Shown: positions 18,406 to 27,405, counted from the first letter of the stretch. The stretch is DNA of 45,604 nucleotides from Streptomyces barkulensis (GCF_002843305.1 NZ_PGSG01000111.1:1-45604), one strand, 5' to 3'. Notes: a model not told the origin generated them from the letters alone. Made by a program: numbers and translations.

Positions 18406-20640
18406 GTGACGGATCAGGCGGTGCACACCGGCGGACCGGCCCCGTCCGCCGGAGCCGTGGACGGAGGCGGGGCAGCGGGCGGTCTCCTCGGACGGCGGCG
18501 CGAACTGGACCGGTTGCGCGCCGACCTCGCGGGCCCCGGCCTCGACGCCCTCCCCGGCCGCGACTCCTCCCGCTGCCGCGTCCTGCTCGTCGTGGGCCGG
18601 CCCGGTTCGGGCCGCACCGCGCTGGCGGAGGAGTTCGCGCGGCGGACGGCCGCCGACTACCCCGACGGGATCCTGCGCGCCCGGCTCAGCGACCCGGACG
18701 GCACCCCCGTCCCCACCGAACGCACCGCCCGTGACCTGCTCCGCGCTCTCGCCGCAGCCCGCGGCGCGGCCGGGGGGTCCGCGGCCGCGCCTCCCGCCGG
18801 GGCGGGGGACGCGGAGCTCGCCGAGGCGCTGCGCGCCGCCCTGGCGGACCGCCGCGCCCTGCTCCTGCTGGACGACGTGGCCGCCCCCGAGCAGCTTCAC
18901 GGCCTCCTGCCCGACAGCCGGGGCTGCCTCGTGCTGGCCGTCTCCCGCGGACCGCTGACCGGCATTCCGGATGTGCGGCCCTGCCCGCTGGAGGGTCTGG
19001 ACACGGCCGCGGCCGTCGCGCTGCTGGAGCGACGGGCCGGAGACACCCCGCGCGTCACCGTCGACCCGCGTGCGGCGGAGTCCCTGGCCGAGGCCTGCGG
19101 CGGGCGTCCCGCCGCGCTCGCCCTGGTCGGAGGCTGGCTGGCGGCCCACCCCATGGCGTCCGTGGCCGAGGCGGTCCGGCGGTTCGCCGCTCTCCCCGAC
19201 GACCTTCCCGGCGGTGCGGCGGACGACGCCCACGCACCCGAGGACGCGTCGGGGCGTGTGCCCGGCGGCCGTCCCGGCCGTCTTCCCGGCGGCCTGCCCG
19301 GTGCAGCGCGAGCCGCCGTCCCCGGCCCCCGCACCCGTCCGGCTCCGGTGGCCCGGCCACTGGTCCGCGCCTTCCACCTGGTCCACGGCTCGCTGCCGCC
19401 CTCTGCCGCGCGATTCCTGCGTCTGCTGGCGCTCGCCCCGGCCGGACTCGCCGACGCCCACACCGCCGCCGCTCTCGCCGGGTGCCGGGCGGACGAGGCC
19501 GCGGCCACGCTGGAGGCCTTCACCGGACTCGGCCTGCTGCGCACCACCGCCACCCCGGGGCTGTACGCCGTCCCGGGCTGCCTCGCCCCCGTCCTGGCGG
19601 CCGTGCTGGAGGAGCGGGAGCGCCCGGAGGATGTGAGACTGGCCCGGGCCAGGGTGCTGGAGCGGTCGGTGCGGCTGCTGCGGTCCTGCCGGGCCGCGGC
19701 CGAGCCGCCCGGTTCACCGGCCCGCCGGGCGGCGGCCGAACTGCCGCGCGCCCTGCGTTTCGAGAGCCGTGCCGCCGCTGCCGTCTGGCTCGGCCCCCGG
19801 CTGCCGGGCCTGCGCGCCGCCGCCCGCACCGCCGTGGCGGACGGGGAACTGGACACCCTGGCCCGGCGGCTGGCCGCCGCCCTCGCCGGAGCGCTGACCG
19901 CGCACCTGGGACCCGGGCGGGCCGCCCCCGAGCTGTACCGGCTCCACGAACTGCTGCTGCCCGTCACCGAGCGGTGCGGGCTGCACGGCGAGCGCGCCGC
20001 GATCCTGCTCGATCTCGGAGACCTCGACGCCCACGCCGGCCGCCCGCACCGGGCGCTGACGCGCTACCGCGCCGCGCTGGAGGCCGCCCGGGCCGACGGC
20101 GGGCGTGGTGGCGACCGGAGCGCGGCGGCGGCCGCGCGGGCGCAGGAGTCCCTGGGCGACACCTATGCGCACCTGGGCGACGACCGGCGCGCCGGCGACT
20201 GGTACGGCCGGGCGCTGGCGCTGTGCCAGACCCGCGGCGAGCCGGCCGGCGAGGCCCGGCTGCACGGGCTGATCGGGGCCGCGCTGCTGCGGGAGGGGCG
20301 CTGGGAGGAGGCCCTGCGGGCCTGGCGGGCCTGTGCCGCGGCCTGCCGGCGGCTGCGGGACGGCGAGGCGTACGCGCGGGCGCTGGAGGAGGTGGCCAGG
20401 GTCCAGGAGTACGCGGGCCGCACCGAGGAGGCGCGGCGCACCCGCCGCCGGGCCCTGCGGTGGGGGCGTCCGGGAGCGGGGCGCGTGGAGGGGGGCGCGG
20501 AGCGGGGAGGGGAGACGGCCGGGGAGACGGCCGGGAAGAGGGGCGGAGGAGACGGCGCCCGTTCGCGTCCCGCGGTGGCGCGGTGGATGCTGGAAGAAGC
20601 CTCGCGCACCACCGAGAGCGGCAGTCGGCCTGCGAAATAG
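18406..20640 (+). CDS. P-loop NTPase with C-terminal TPR repeats
   Basis: This 744-aa protein resembles STAND/AfsR-type ATPases without a DNA-binding domain. The Walker A-like sequence is GRPGSGRTAL (residues 64-73) and a Walker B-like LLLLDDV lies near 148. A low-complexity Pro/Gly/Arg stretch falls at about 275-310. The C-terminal part (about 540-690) carries TPR-like repeats (ERAAILLDLGDLDAHAGRPH, then ALTRYRAALEAAR; DTYAHLGDDRRAGDWYGRAL; AGRTEEARRTRRRAL). The function is unknown; STAND proteins are signal-sensing switches, and some act in regulation or antiviral defence, but no effector domain is visible here. It lies between the Nudix gene and ald, in its own transcription unit. Confidence 0.8.
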   Translation: MTDQAVHTGGPAPSAGAVDGGGAAGGLLGRRRELDRLRADLAGPGLDALPGRDSSRCRVLLVVGRPGSGRTALAEEFARRTAADYPDGILRARLSDPDGTPVPTERTARDLLRALAAARGAAGGSAAAPPAGAGDAELAEALRAALADRRALLLLDDVAAPEQLHGLLPDSRGCLVLAVSRGPLTGIPDVRPCPLEGLDTAAAVALLERRAGDTPRVTVDPRAAESLAEACGGRPAALALVGGWLAAHPMASVAEAVRRFAALPDDLPGGAADDAHAPEDASGRVPGGRPGRLPGGLPGAARAAVPGPRTRPAPVARPLVRAFHLVHGSLPPSAARFLRLLALAPAGLADAHTAAALAGCRADEAAATLEAFTGLGLLRTTATPGLYAVPGCLAPVLAAVLEERERPEDVRLARARVLERSVRLLRSCRAAAEPPGSPARRAAAELPRALRFESRAAAAVWLGPRLPGLRAAARTAVADGELDTLARRLAAALAGALTAHLGPGRAAPELYRLHELLLPVTERCGLHGERAAILLDLGDLDAHAGRPHRALTRYRAALEAARADGGRGGDRSAAAAARAQESLGDTYAHLGDDRRAGDWYGRALALCQTRGEPAGEARLHGLIGAALLREGRWEEALRAWRACAAACRRLRDGEAYARALEEVARVQEYAGRTEEARRTRRRALRWGRPGAGRVEGGAERGGETAGETAGKRGGGDGARSRPAVARWMLEEASRTTESGSRPAK

Positions 20641-20676
20641 ACAGCGATCCTCGCAAAAATTGACCCTTTGCAAGGC

Positions 20677-20704
20677 TGGACAGGGAGAAACCCTTCATTA
20701 AACT
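20677..20704 (+). promoter_or_regulatory. Candidate promoter of ald
   Basis: TGGACA (20677-20682) and TAAACT (20699-20704) are separated by 16 bp, close to the streptomycete housekeeping consensus. It would give a leader of about 110 nt before ald. Confidence 0.5.
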
Positions 20705-20822
20705 GGCCGAGCTGCGGCCGCTCGACCGCATCCGACATTTACCCCATGTACCGGTGCGGTGGGGTGGGCCCCGGTCCATTCCGCAACCATGACACCCCCA
20801 TGAGACAAGGACCGTGATCGAC

Positions 20823-21938
20823 GTGAAGGTCGGCATCCCCCGCGAAGTCAAGAACAACGAGTTCCGCGTGGCCATCACCCCGGCCGGTGTGCACGAGCTC
20901 GTACGCAACGGGCACCAGGTCCACGTGGAGCGGAGCGCCGGTGAGGGCTCCTCCATCCCCGACCGGGAGTACACCGAGGCCGGCGCCGTCATCCTGGACA
21001 GCGCCGACGAGGTGTGGGCCACCGCCGAACTGCTGCTGAAGGTCAAGGAGCCGGTCGCCGAGGAGTACCACCGGCTGCGCAAGGACCAGACGCTGTTCAC
21101 CTACCTCCACCTGGCCGCGTCCCGTGAGTGCACCGACGCGCTGCTGCGCTCGGGCACCACCGCCATCGCCTACGAGACGGTGGAGAGCGCCGACCGCGCG
21201 CTGCCGCTGCTGGCGCCGATGTCGGAGGTCGCGGGCCGGATCGCCCCGCAGGTGGGCGCGTACCACCTGATGCGCTCGGCCGGCGGACGCGGAGTGCTGC
21301 CCGGCGGCGTGCCGGGCGTCGCGCCGAGCCGGGCCGTGGTCATAGGCGGCGGCGTCTCGGGCTGGAACGCCACCCAGATCGCCGTTGGGATGGGCTTCCA
21401 CGTCACCCTGCTCGACAAGGACGTGCGCAAGCTGCGCGAGGCCGACCGGATCTTCGGCACCCGGGTGCGGACGATCACCTCCAACGCGTACGAGCTGGAG
21501 AAGGCCGTCCTCGACGCCGACCTGGTCGTCGGCGCCGTGCTGATCCCGGGGGCCAAGGCGCCGAAGCTGGTCGCCAACGAGCTGGTGTCGCGGATGAAGC
21601 CGGGCAGCGTCCTGGTGGACATCGCGATCGACCAGGGCGGCTGCTTCGAGGACTCGCGCCCCACCACCCACGCGGAGCCGACCTTCACCGTCCACGACTC
21701 GGTCTTCTACTGCGTCGCCAACATGCCCGGCGCGGTGCCGAGCACCTCGACGTACGCGCTGACCAACGCCACGCTGCCGTACATCGTCGAACTGGCCAAC
21801 CACGGCTGGCGCGACGCCCTGCGCCGCGACCCGGTGCTCGCCCGGGGGCTCAACGTCCACGACGGAGAGGTCACCTACGGCCCGGTCGCCGAGGCGCACG
21901 GGCTGCCGGTGCGCGAGCCGGCCGCGCTGCTCGGCTGA
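20823..21938 (+). CDS. ald: Alanine dehydrogenase
   Basis: This 371-aa NAD-dependent enzyme interconverts L-alanine and pyruvate plus ammonia. It starts KVGIPREVKNNEFRVAITPA and contains ELLLKVKEP, TLFTYLHLA (with the conserved His), the Rossmann glycine motif VVIGGGVSGWNATQIA (about 165-180), VLIPGAKAPKLV and VDIAIDQGGCFEDS with the active-site aspartate. Its length of 371 aa equals the family norm when GTG 20823 is used, with AAGGA 11 nt upstream; GTG 20814 would add three residues and is too close to that site. It has its own likely promoter. Confidence 0.96.
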   Translation: MKVGIPREVKNNEFRVAITPAGVHELVRNGHQVHVERSAGEGSSIPDREYTEAGAVILDSADEVWATAELLLKVKEPVAEEYHRLRKDQTLFTYLHLAASRECTDALLRSGTTAIAYETVESADRALPLLAPMSEVAGRIAPQVGAYHLMRSAGGRGVLPGGVPGVAPSRAVVIGGGVSGWNATQIAVGMGFHVTLLDKDVRKLREADRIFGTRVRTITSNAYELEKAVLDADLVVGAVLIPGAKAPKLVANELVSRMKPGSVLVDIAIDQGGCFEDSRPTTHAEPTFTVHDSVFYCVANMPGAVPSTSTYALTNATLPYIVELANHGWRDALRRDPVLARGLNVHDGEVTYGPVAEAHGLPVREPAALLG

Positions 21939-22040
21939 CGGCCCGCCGGCGGGCCGCGGACGGACGACGGCGGTCGGTCGGCGGACTGCCGACGGGCTGC
22001 CGACGGAGTAGACAAGTCGTCATATGAAGTGCCGGTGACG

Positions 22041-22072
22041 GTCAACGGTGTGCGTCAACATCACCCGTCAAC
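22041..22072. repeat. Three GTCAAC repeats at 13-bp spacing
   Basis: GTCAAC occurs at 22041, 22054 and 22067, exactly 13 bp apart, in the ald-parA spacer. It may be a regulator site. On the minus strand each copy reads GTTGAC, so one of them may instead be a -35 box facing ald. Confidence 0.6.
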
Positions 22073-22092
22073 ACCGTTACCACCGTTCCGTC

Positions 22093-22123
22093 GGCCGGAC
22101 CCCGGGCCCTCCGGGGTCCGGCC
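22093..22123 (+). terminator. Hairpin downstream of ald
   Basis: GGCCGGACCCCGG (22093-22105) and its exact complement (22111-22123) flank a 5-nt loop. It lies 155 bp after ald and before the parA promoter, so it can insulate the two units. Confidence 0.65.
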
Positions 22124-22316
22124 GGCGGTTTCCCTCGTGCGGCCGGGGGTTGACCCCGAGACGGGACCGGCGCCGGGCCGACGCGGCGTCAACTCGCCGC
22201 GATCGTCGCACTTCGCCCCTTTCGCGCCCCCGGAAGACCCCGTCCGCGCGGCTGTTACACCCTTGACAGACGGGTACAAGGTTGCCGACACATCCGGCCG
22301 TCTGCGGCGGATTGTG

Positions 22317-22346
22317 TTGCTGTGGACGGCCGACACGCCATAGAGT
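22317..22346 (+). promoter_or_regulatory. Candidate parA promoter
   Basis: TTGCTG (22317-22322), an 18-bp spacer and TAGAGT (22341-22346), a full match to the TAGRRT -10 consensus, lie 72 bp upstream of the parA start. Confidence 0.55.
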
Positions 22347-22418
22347 CGCCAATCATCGGCATGGTGCCACGCTGACCTGTCTAGAAGTTTCCTGGTCACC
22401 AAGGAGGTAGGACGACTT

Positions 22419-23600
22419 GTGAATGAGTCGACATTTACTCCCCCAGGTGCTCGACCGGGAATGCCTTCGCGGGGCGAAGCCCCCTCGGGACTCAAAGCCG
22501 TCGGCTCCGTCGCTGTCCAGACTTTCGCAGCCCACCAGAACCAGGCGAGCATGACAGCCCATCAGAGCATGGACGGCCACCGAGCGAACGCCATGGCCGC
22601 CGACCGCAGGGGCGGCGAGACCGGCCGGCCGGCCGACCACGCGGACCCCCACTACGAGGAACTCCCCGAGGGGCACTTCTACGACCCCGACGCGGAGTAC
22701 GAACCCGATCCCGAGTACGCGGCCACCCTCGCGCCCGACGCCGCCCGCCAGCGCCGTGAGCGCATCGGGCCCACGGGCCGGCCGCTGCCGTACTTCCCGA
22801 TCCCCGGCCCGGTCGCCGAGCACGGCCCGGCGAAGATCATCGCGATGTGCAACCAGAAGGGCGGGGTGGGCAAGACCACCTCGACCATCAACCTGGGCGC
22901 CGCGCTCGCCGAGTACGGCCGCCGGGTGCTGCTGGTGGACTTCGACCCCCAGGGCGCCCTCTCCGTCGGCCTCGGCGTCAACCCGATGGAACTGGACCTG
23001 ACCGTCTACAACCTGCTCATGGAGCGGGGCATGTCGGCGGACGAGGTGCTGCTGAAGACGGCCGTGGCGGGTATGGACCTGCTGCCCAGCAACATCGACC
23101 TGTCCGCGGCCGAGGTGCAGCTCGTCAGCGAGGTCGCCCGCGAGTCGACACTCCAGCGCGCCCTGACGCCGCTGCTGCCCGACTACGACTTCATCGTCAT
23201 CGACTGCCAGCCGTCCCTCGGCCTGCTCACCGTCAACGCGCTGACCGCCGCGCACAAGGTGATCGTGCCGCTGGAGTGCGAGTTCTTCGCGCTGCGCGGG
23301 GTGGCGCTGCTGACCGAGACGATCGAGAAGGTCCAGGAGCGGCTCAACCCGGAACTGGAGCTCGACGGCATCCTGGCGACGATGTACGACTCGCGCACCG
23401 TGCACAGCAGGGAGGTGCTCGCGCGCGTGGTCGAGGCGTTCGACGACAACGTGTACCACACCGTCATCGGGCGCACGGTCCGCTTCCCGGAGACCACGGT
23501 CGCCGGCGAGCCGATCACCACCTACGCCTCCAACTCCGTCGGCGCCGCCGCCTACCGCCAGCTCGCCAGGGAGGTGCTCGCCCGGTGCCACGCCGAGTGA
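22419..23600 (+). CDS. ParA family ATPase
   Basis: This 393-aa Walker-type chromosome/plasmid partition ATPase carries the deviant Walker A KGGVGKT at residues 147-153, then LLVDFDPQGALSVGLG and DFIVIDCQPSLGLLTVNAL (Walker B). The N-terminal 135 residues are a low-complexity extension (including Asp/Glu/Tyr-rich stretches) that ordinary ParA/Soj lack. It is not the origin-proximal parA: no ParB follows. Instead it stands before scpA and scpB as in other actinobacteria (Rv1708-Rv1710). A role with condensin loading or chromosome segregation is therefore inferred. The GTG start has AAGGAGG 10 nt upstream. Confidence 0.92.
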   Translation: MNESTFTPPGARPGMPSRGEAPSGLKAVGSVAVQTFAAHQNQASMTAHQSMDGHRANAMAADRRGGETGRPADHADPHYEELPEGHFYDPDAEYEPDPEYAATLAPDAARQRRERIGPTGRPLPYFPIPGPVAEHGPAKIIAMCNQKGGVGKTTSTINLGAALAEYGRRVLLVDFDPQGALSVGLGVNPMELDLTVYNLLMERGMSADEVLLKTAVAGMDLLPSNIDLSAAEVQLVSEVARESTLQRALTPLLPDYDFIVIDCQPSLGLLTVNALTAAHKVIVPLECEFFALRGVALLTETIEKVQERLNPELELDGILATMYDSRTVHSREVLARVVEAFDDNVYHTVIGRTVRFPETTVAGEPITTYASNSVGAAAYRQLAREVLARCHAE

Positions 23601-24229
23601 GTCTCCCGGCAGCTGACGAACTGTTCCGTTCCACCGGGGGGTCCCCGGTCCAGCCGTCGACCCCCCAGCAGCACACCGGCGGCGACGCCTCCGCCGCCAC
23701 CCGGCTCCCCGCCCCGGCGGGCGAGCAGGGCGCCGCGGGAGAGCGCGCTCCCGCGGACGACGGCGACGGCCCGGAGCGTGCGGCGGGCGCCGCCGGGGCC
23801 CCGGAGGCCGGCGGACACGGCGGCCGCGGACCCCGGCAGACCCCGGTGCCCGGCCAGAACGCCGGGCGCGGCGACCACGACACGGCGGAGGCCCGCCGGG
23901 GCGTGGGCCAGCCCCCCGCCCAGCCCGCCGCGGGCGCGGCCCGGGGCCAGGGCAGAGGCCGTACGGCCGTGGGCGCGGCGGCGCCCCGGCGCGGCAGGCC
24001 CGCGGCACGGCGCCCCAGCGGGCGGGAGCGCCACGACGAGAAGATCACGGTCTACGTCTCCGCCGAGGAGCTGATGGACCTCGAGCACGCCCGGCTGGTG
24101 CTCCGCGGCGAGCACGGCCTGGCCGTGGACCGCGGCCGGATCGTCCGCGAGGCGGTCGCCGTGGTCCTCGCGGACCTGGAGGCGCGCGGCGACGCGAGCA
24201 TCCTGGTGCGCCGCCTGCGCGGCCGCTGA
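23585..24229 (+). CDS. Conserved protein between parA and scpA
   Basis: This 214-aa protein overlaps the parA end by 16 bp. Residues about 10-145 are Pro/Ala/Gly/Arg-rich and probably disordered. The last 65 residues (HDEKITVYVSAEELMDLEHA, then VDRGRIVREAVAVVLADLEA and DASILVRRLRGR) form a compact, very conserved-looking module resembling a ribbon-helix-helix-type domain. Function is unknown; the position between ParA and ScpA, with translational overlap, suggests that it works with them. I chose GTG 23585 because GGGAGG lies about 10 nt upstream; GTG 23597 (GTGA overlap) is an alternative. Confidence 0.75.
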   Translation: MPRRVSLPAADELFRSTGGSPVQPSTPQQHTGGDASAATRLPAPAGEQGAAGERAPADDGDGPERAAGAAGAPEAGGHGGRGPRQTPVPGQNAGRGDHDTAEARRGVGQPPAQPAAGAARGQGRGRTAVGAAAPRRGRPAARRPSGRERHDEKITVYVSAEELMDLEHARLVLRGEHGLAVDRGRIVREAVAVVLADLEARGDASILVRRLRGR

Positions 24230-24241
24230 CCCGCGGGGCGG

Positions 24242-24247
24242 TAGCCT
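24242..24247 (+). promoter_or_regulatory. -10 box with leaderless geometry before scpA
   Basis: TAGCCT ends 8 nt before ATG 24256, which has no ribosome binding site. scpA may have its own start in addition to read-through from parA. Confidence 0.45.
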
Positions 24248-24255
24248 GCCCCGCG

Positions 24256-25458
24256 ATGCCGACCGCCGACGACCCCGCGCCGAACCCCCGGCGCTCCCGC
24301 CGCCCCCTGGGCCGGGGACCGGGGGCGGCGCCGGCCGCTCCGCGGCCGCCGGAACCCCCGGCGGCCTCCGGACCCGAGCCCTCCGGTTCCGGGCCCTCCG
24401 GGGAGCCGGGACCGGCCGGTCCGGCCACCACCGAACCCGAGCCCGAGCACGTATCCGCGCCCGGGCCCGTACGGGAACCGGCTCCGGTACGCGGGCCCGG
24501 GCCGGAACGGGTACCGCAGCCGCCGTCCGGGAAGGACCCGCGTCCGGGGGAGGGCGAAGAGCCCGGGGAGAGCGGAGAGGGCGAGGAGGGCGGAGAGGGC
24601 GAGGAAGGCGCGGGCGGGGGCGCCGGGCCCGGCGACGGCCGCTTCAAAGTGGTCCTGGACAACTTCGAAGGCCCCTTCGACCTCCTCCTCCAGCTCATCT
24701 CCCGGCACAAGCTGGACGTCACCGAGGTCGCCCTGTCGAAGGTCACCGACGAGTTCATGGCGCACATCCGCGCCATGGGCCCCGACTGGGACCTCGACCA
24801 GACCACCGAGTTCCTGGTCGTCGCCGCCACCCTGCTCGACCTGAAGGCCGCGCGGCTGCTGCCCGCCGCCGAGGTCGAGGACGAGGCGGACCTCGCGCTG
24901 CTGGAGGCACGGGACCTGCTCTTCGCCCGGCTGCTGCAGTACCGCGCGTACAAGCAGGTCGCCGAGATCTTCGACGGCCGCCTGGCCGCCGAGGCGCGCC
25001 GCCACCCGCGTACGGTGGGACTGGAGCCGCACCACGCCGAGCTGCTGCCCGAGGTGGTCATCAGCATCGGCCCCGAGGGCTTCGCCCGGCTCGCGGTCAA
25101 GGCGATGCAGCCCAGACCGGAACCGCAGGTCTACGTGGACCACATCCACGCCCCGCTGGTCAGCGTGCGCGAGCAGGCGGAGATCCTGGTGGCCAGGCTG
25201 CGGGAGCTGGGCGAGGCGAGCTTCGCGTCGCTCACCGAGGACGCGGCCGACACCCTCACCGTCGTCGCCCGCTTCCTGGCGCTGCTGGAGCTCTACCGCG
25301 AGCGCGCGGTCGTCCTCGAACAGCAGGAGGCACTCGGCGGCCTCACCGTGCGCTGGAGCGGCGGGGAGACGACGCGGCCGCTGGTCACCGACGAGTTCGA
25401 CGCCGGTGACGGCGCGGGCAGGGGCACAGGCGACGACGGGAAGGACGGCCTCGGATGA
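24256..25458 (+). CDS. scpA: Segregation and condensation protein A
   Basis: This 400-aa kleisin of the SMC-ScpAB condensin has a conserved domain from about residue 130 (FKVVLDNFEGPFDLLLQLIS, then RHKLDVTEVALSKVTDEFMA), followed by FLVVAATLLDLKAARLLP and the C-terminal winged-helix region ending LALLELYRERAVVLEQQEA. The first 128 residues are Pro/Gly/Glu low complexity and about double the protein's disordered content relative to Bacillus ScpA (about 250 aa). The stop overlaps the scpB ATG (ATGA), so the two subunits are translationally coupled. Confidence 0.95.
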   Translation: MPTADDPAPNPRRSRRPLGRGPGAAPAAPRPPEPPAASGPEPSGSGPSGEPGPAGPATTEPEPEHVSAPGPVREPAPVRGPGPERVPQPPSGKDPRPGEGEEPGESGEGEEGGEGEEGAGGGAGPGDGRFKVVLDNFEGPFDLLLQLISRHKLDVTEVALSKVTDEFMAHIRAMGPDWDLDQTTEFLVVAATLLDLKAARLLPAAEVEDEADLALLEARDLLFARLLQYRAYKQVAEIFDGRLAAEARRHPRTVGLEPHHAELLPEVVISIGPEGFARLAVKAMQPRPEPQVYVDHIHAPLVSVREQAEILVARLRELGEASFASLTEDAADTLTVVARFLALLELYRERAVVLEQQEALGGLTVRWSGGETTRPLVTDEFDAGDGAGRGTGDDGKDGLG

Positions 25459-26162
25459 GTACGGACACGGGAACGGACCCGGACCCGGGCGCTACCGGCA
25501 CGGAAGCGGGCACGGAAGCGGGCACGGAAGCGGCCGGGGAGCCCCACCCGCCGGCCGGTGCCCTCGCCGTCGCCGAGCTGGACCTCAAGCCCGCCCTGGA
25601 GGCGGTGCTGATGGTCGTCGACGAGCCGGCCACCGAGGAGCACCTGGCCAAGGTGCTCCAGCGCCCCCGGCGCGCGATCGCCGTGGCGCTGCGCGAGCTG
25701 TCCGACGAGTACGCCCGGCAGGGCCGCGGCTTCGACCTGCGGCTGGTCGCCGGCGGCTGGCGGTACTACACCCGCCCCGAGTACGCCGACGCCGTCGAGA
25801 GCTTCGTCCTGGACGGCCGGCAGGCCCGGCTGACCCAGGCCGCGCTGGAGACCCTGGCCGTGGTCGCGTACCGTCAACCGGTCAGCCGCTCGCGGGTCTC
25901 GGCCGTGCGCGGAGTGAACTGCGACGGGGTCATGCGCACCCTCCTCCAGCGCGGGCTGATCGAGGAGGCGGGCACCGAACCCGAAACAGGTGCGATCCTG
26001 TACAGGACGACGAACTACTTCCTGGAGCGGATGGGCCTGCGCGGTCTGGACGAGCTTCCGGAACTGGCGCCCTTCCTCCCCGAGGCGGACGCGGTCGAGG
26101 CCGAGAGCCAGGAGGGCGTGCCGTCGTTCGACGTGGACGACAGCGGCGATTCCCAGACTTAG
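25455..26162 (+). CDS. scpB: Segregation and condensation protein B
   Basis: This 235-aa ScpB subunit has tandem winged-helix domains that bind the ScpA kleisin. Conserved parts are LKPALEAVLMVVDEPATEEH, then GWRYYTRPEYADAVESFVLD, ARLTQAALETLAVVAYRQPV and RVSAVRGVNCDGVMRTLLQR. The first 35 residues are a Gly/Thr/Glu repeat-like tail (GTEAGTEAGTEA). The ATG overlaps the scpA stop by 4 bp. The downstream pseudouridine synthase starts 22 bp later, as in most actinobacteria. Confidence 0.95.
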   Translation: MSTDTGTDPDPGATGTEAGTEAGTEAAGEPHPPAGALAVAELDLKPALEAVLMVVDEPATEEHLAKVLQRPRRAIAVALRELSDEYARQGRGFDLRLVAGGWRYYTRPEYADAVESFVLDGRQARLTQAALETLAVVAYRQPVSRSRVSAVRGVNCDGVMRTLLQRGLIEEAGTEPETGAILYRTTNYFLERMGLRGLDELPELAPFLPEADAVEAESQEGVPSFDVDDSGDSQT

Positions 26163-26184
26163 AGACAGTTAGACGGAAACCTTG

Positions 26185-27381
26185 ATGCGAAGCAGCGGCA
26201 GGAACAGCAACCGGAACCACCGGGGCGCGGGCAACAGCCGCGACGACAGGCAGAAGCGCGCGGGCCGCCCCCGCCCGGAGGAGCGCCGTTACGACGCCGG
26301 CTCCGGCGGCCGGCCCGACAAGCCGGGCAGGCCGGGCGGGCCGGGCAAGTCCGCCAAGCCCGGCGGTGCCAAGGGCCAGGACCGGCGGCAGGGCCAGGGC
26401 CAGGAGGGCAGGCAGGGGCAGGGCCCCGGGGGCGCCCCCCGGGGCGGGCCGAAGGCGGGCGCCGGGACGGGAGGCCCCAAGGGCCCCGGGGCCGGCTCCA
26501 GGCAGGGGCCCAAGGCCGGCCCCAGGCAGGGCGGCAAGAGCGGTGCCCGCGGGCGTTCGATCCCGGCGCGCCCCCGCGAGTACGAGGCCCAGATCGAGGA
26601 GCGCAACCGCGAACGGCACGCCAAGCCGGCGCTCAAGCTCCCCAAGACCTTCGGCGAGGCGGAGGGCGAGAGGCTGCAGAAGGTCCTGGCCCGCGCCGGC
26701 ATGGGCTCGCGCCGGGCCTGCGAGGAGCTGATCGACCAGCGCCGGGTCGAGGTCAACGGCGAGATCGTGGTCGAGCAGGGGCTGCGGGTGGACCCGGAGA
26801 AGGACGAGATCAAGGTCGACGGCCTGACGATCGCCACGCAGTCCTACCTGTTCTTCGCGCTCAACAAGCCCGCCGGCGTCGTCTCCTCCATGGAGGACCC
26901 GGAGGGCCGCCAGTGCCTGGGCGACTACGTCACCAACCGGGAGACCCGGCTGTTCCACGTCGGCCGCCTCGACACCGAGACCGAGGGCCTGATCCTGCTC
27001 ACCAACCACGGCGAGCTGGCCCACCGCCTCACCCACCCCCGCTACGGCGTGGCGAAGACCTACCTCGCCGCGATCCAGGGGCCCATCCCGCGCGACCTCG
27101 GCAAGCGGCTCAAGGACGGCGTCAAGCTGGAGGACGGCTACGCACGCGCCGACCACTTCAAGGTCGTGGAGAACACCGGCAAGAACTACCTCGTCGAGGT
27201 CACCCTCCACGAGGGCCGCAAGCACATCGTCCGCCGCATGCTCGCCGAGGCCGGCTTCCCCGTCGACAAGCTGGTGCGCACCCGCTTCGGCCCCATCGCG
27301 CTGGGCGACCAGAAGTCCGGCTGGCTGCGTCGGCTGACCAACACCGAGGTCGGCATGCTGATGCGGGAGGTCGACCTCTAG
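26185..27381 (+). CDS. RluB-type rRNA pseudouridine synthase
   Basis: This 398-aa RsuA/RluB family enzyme has an S4 RNA-binding domain at about residues 155-215 (GERLQKVLARAGMGSRRACE), then the catalytic domain with the signature HVGRLDTETEGLILLTN, catalytic aspartate D263, and VTLHEGRKHIVRRML. Residues 1-130 are a Gly/Pro/Lys/Arg/Gln-rich basic extension typical of streptomycete homologues, probably binding RNA. The likely target is a uridine in 23S rRNA (E. coli RluB modifies U2605), but this is by family only. ATG 26185 is preferred to TTG 26182. Confidence 0.92.
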   Translation: MRSSGRNSNRNHRGAGNSRDDRQKRAGRPRPEERRYDAGSGGRPDKPGRPGGPGKSAKPGGAKGQDRRQGQGQEGRQGQGPGGAPRGGPKAGAGTGGPKGPGAGSRQGPKAGPRQGGKSGARGRSIPARPREYEAQIEERNRERHAKPALKLPKTFGEAEGERLQKVLARAGMGSRRACEELIDQRRVEVNGEIVVEQGLRVDPEKDEIKVDGLTIATQSYLFFALNKPAGVVSSMEDPEGRQCLGDYVTNRETRLFHVGRLDTETEGLILLTNHGELAHRLTHPRYGVAKTYLAAIQGPIPRDLGKRLKDGVKLEDGYARADHFKVVENTGKNYLVEVTLHEGRKHIVRRMLAEAGFPVDKLVRTRFGPIALGDQKSGWLRRLTNTEVGMLMREVDL

Positions 27382-27405
27382 ACCGCCGCCCGTCCGCCCA
27401 GTGTC

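Larger units (their letters stand above)
21939..22418. other. 480-bp intergenic region ald-parA
   Basis: No supported gene. It contains three GTCAAC direct repeats at 13-bp spacing (22041-22072), a 13-bp hairpin at 22093-22123 that can end the ald transcript, and the parA promoter at 22317-22346. Confidence 0.55.

Noticed and set aside
21939..22418. ParB-binding parS site near parA
   Set aside because: No sequence close to GTTTCACGTGAAAC is present in this spacer or near the parA gene.
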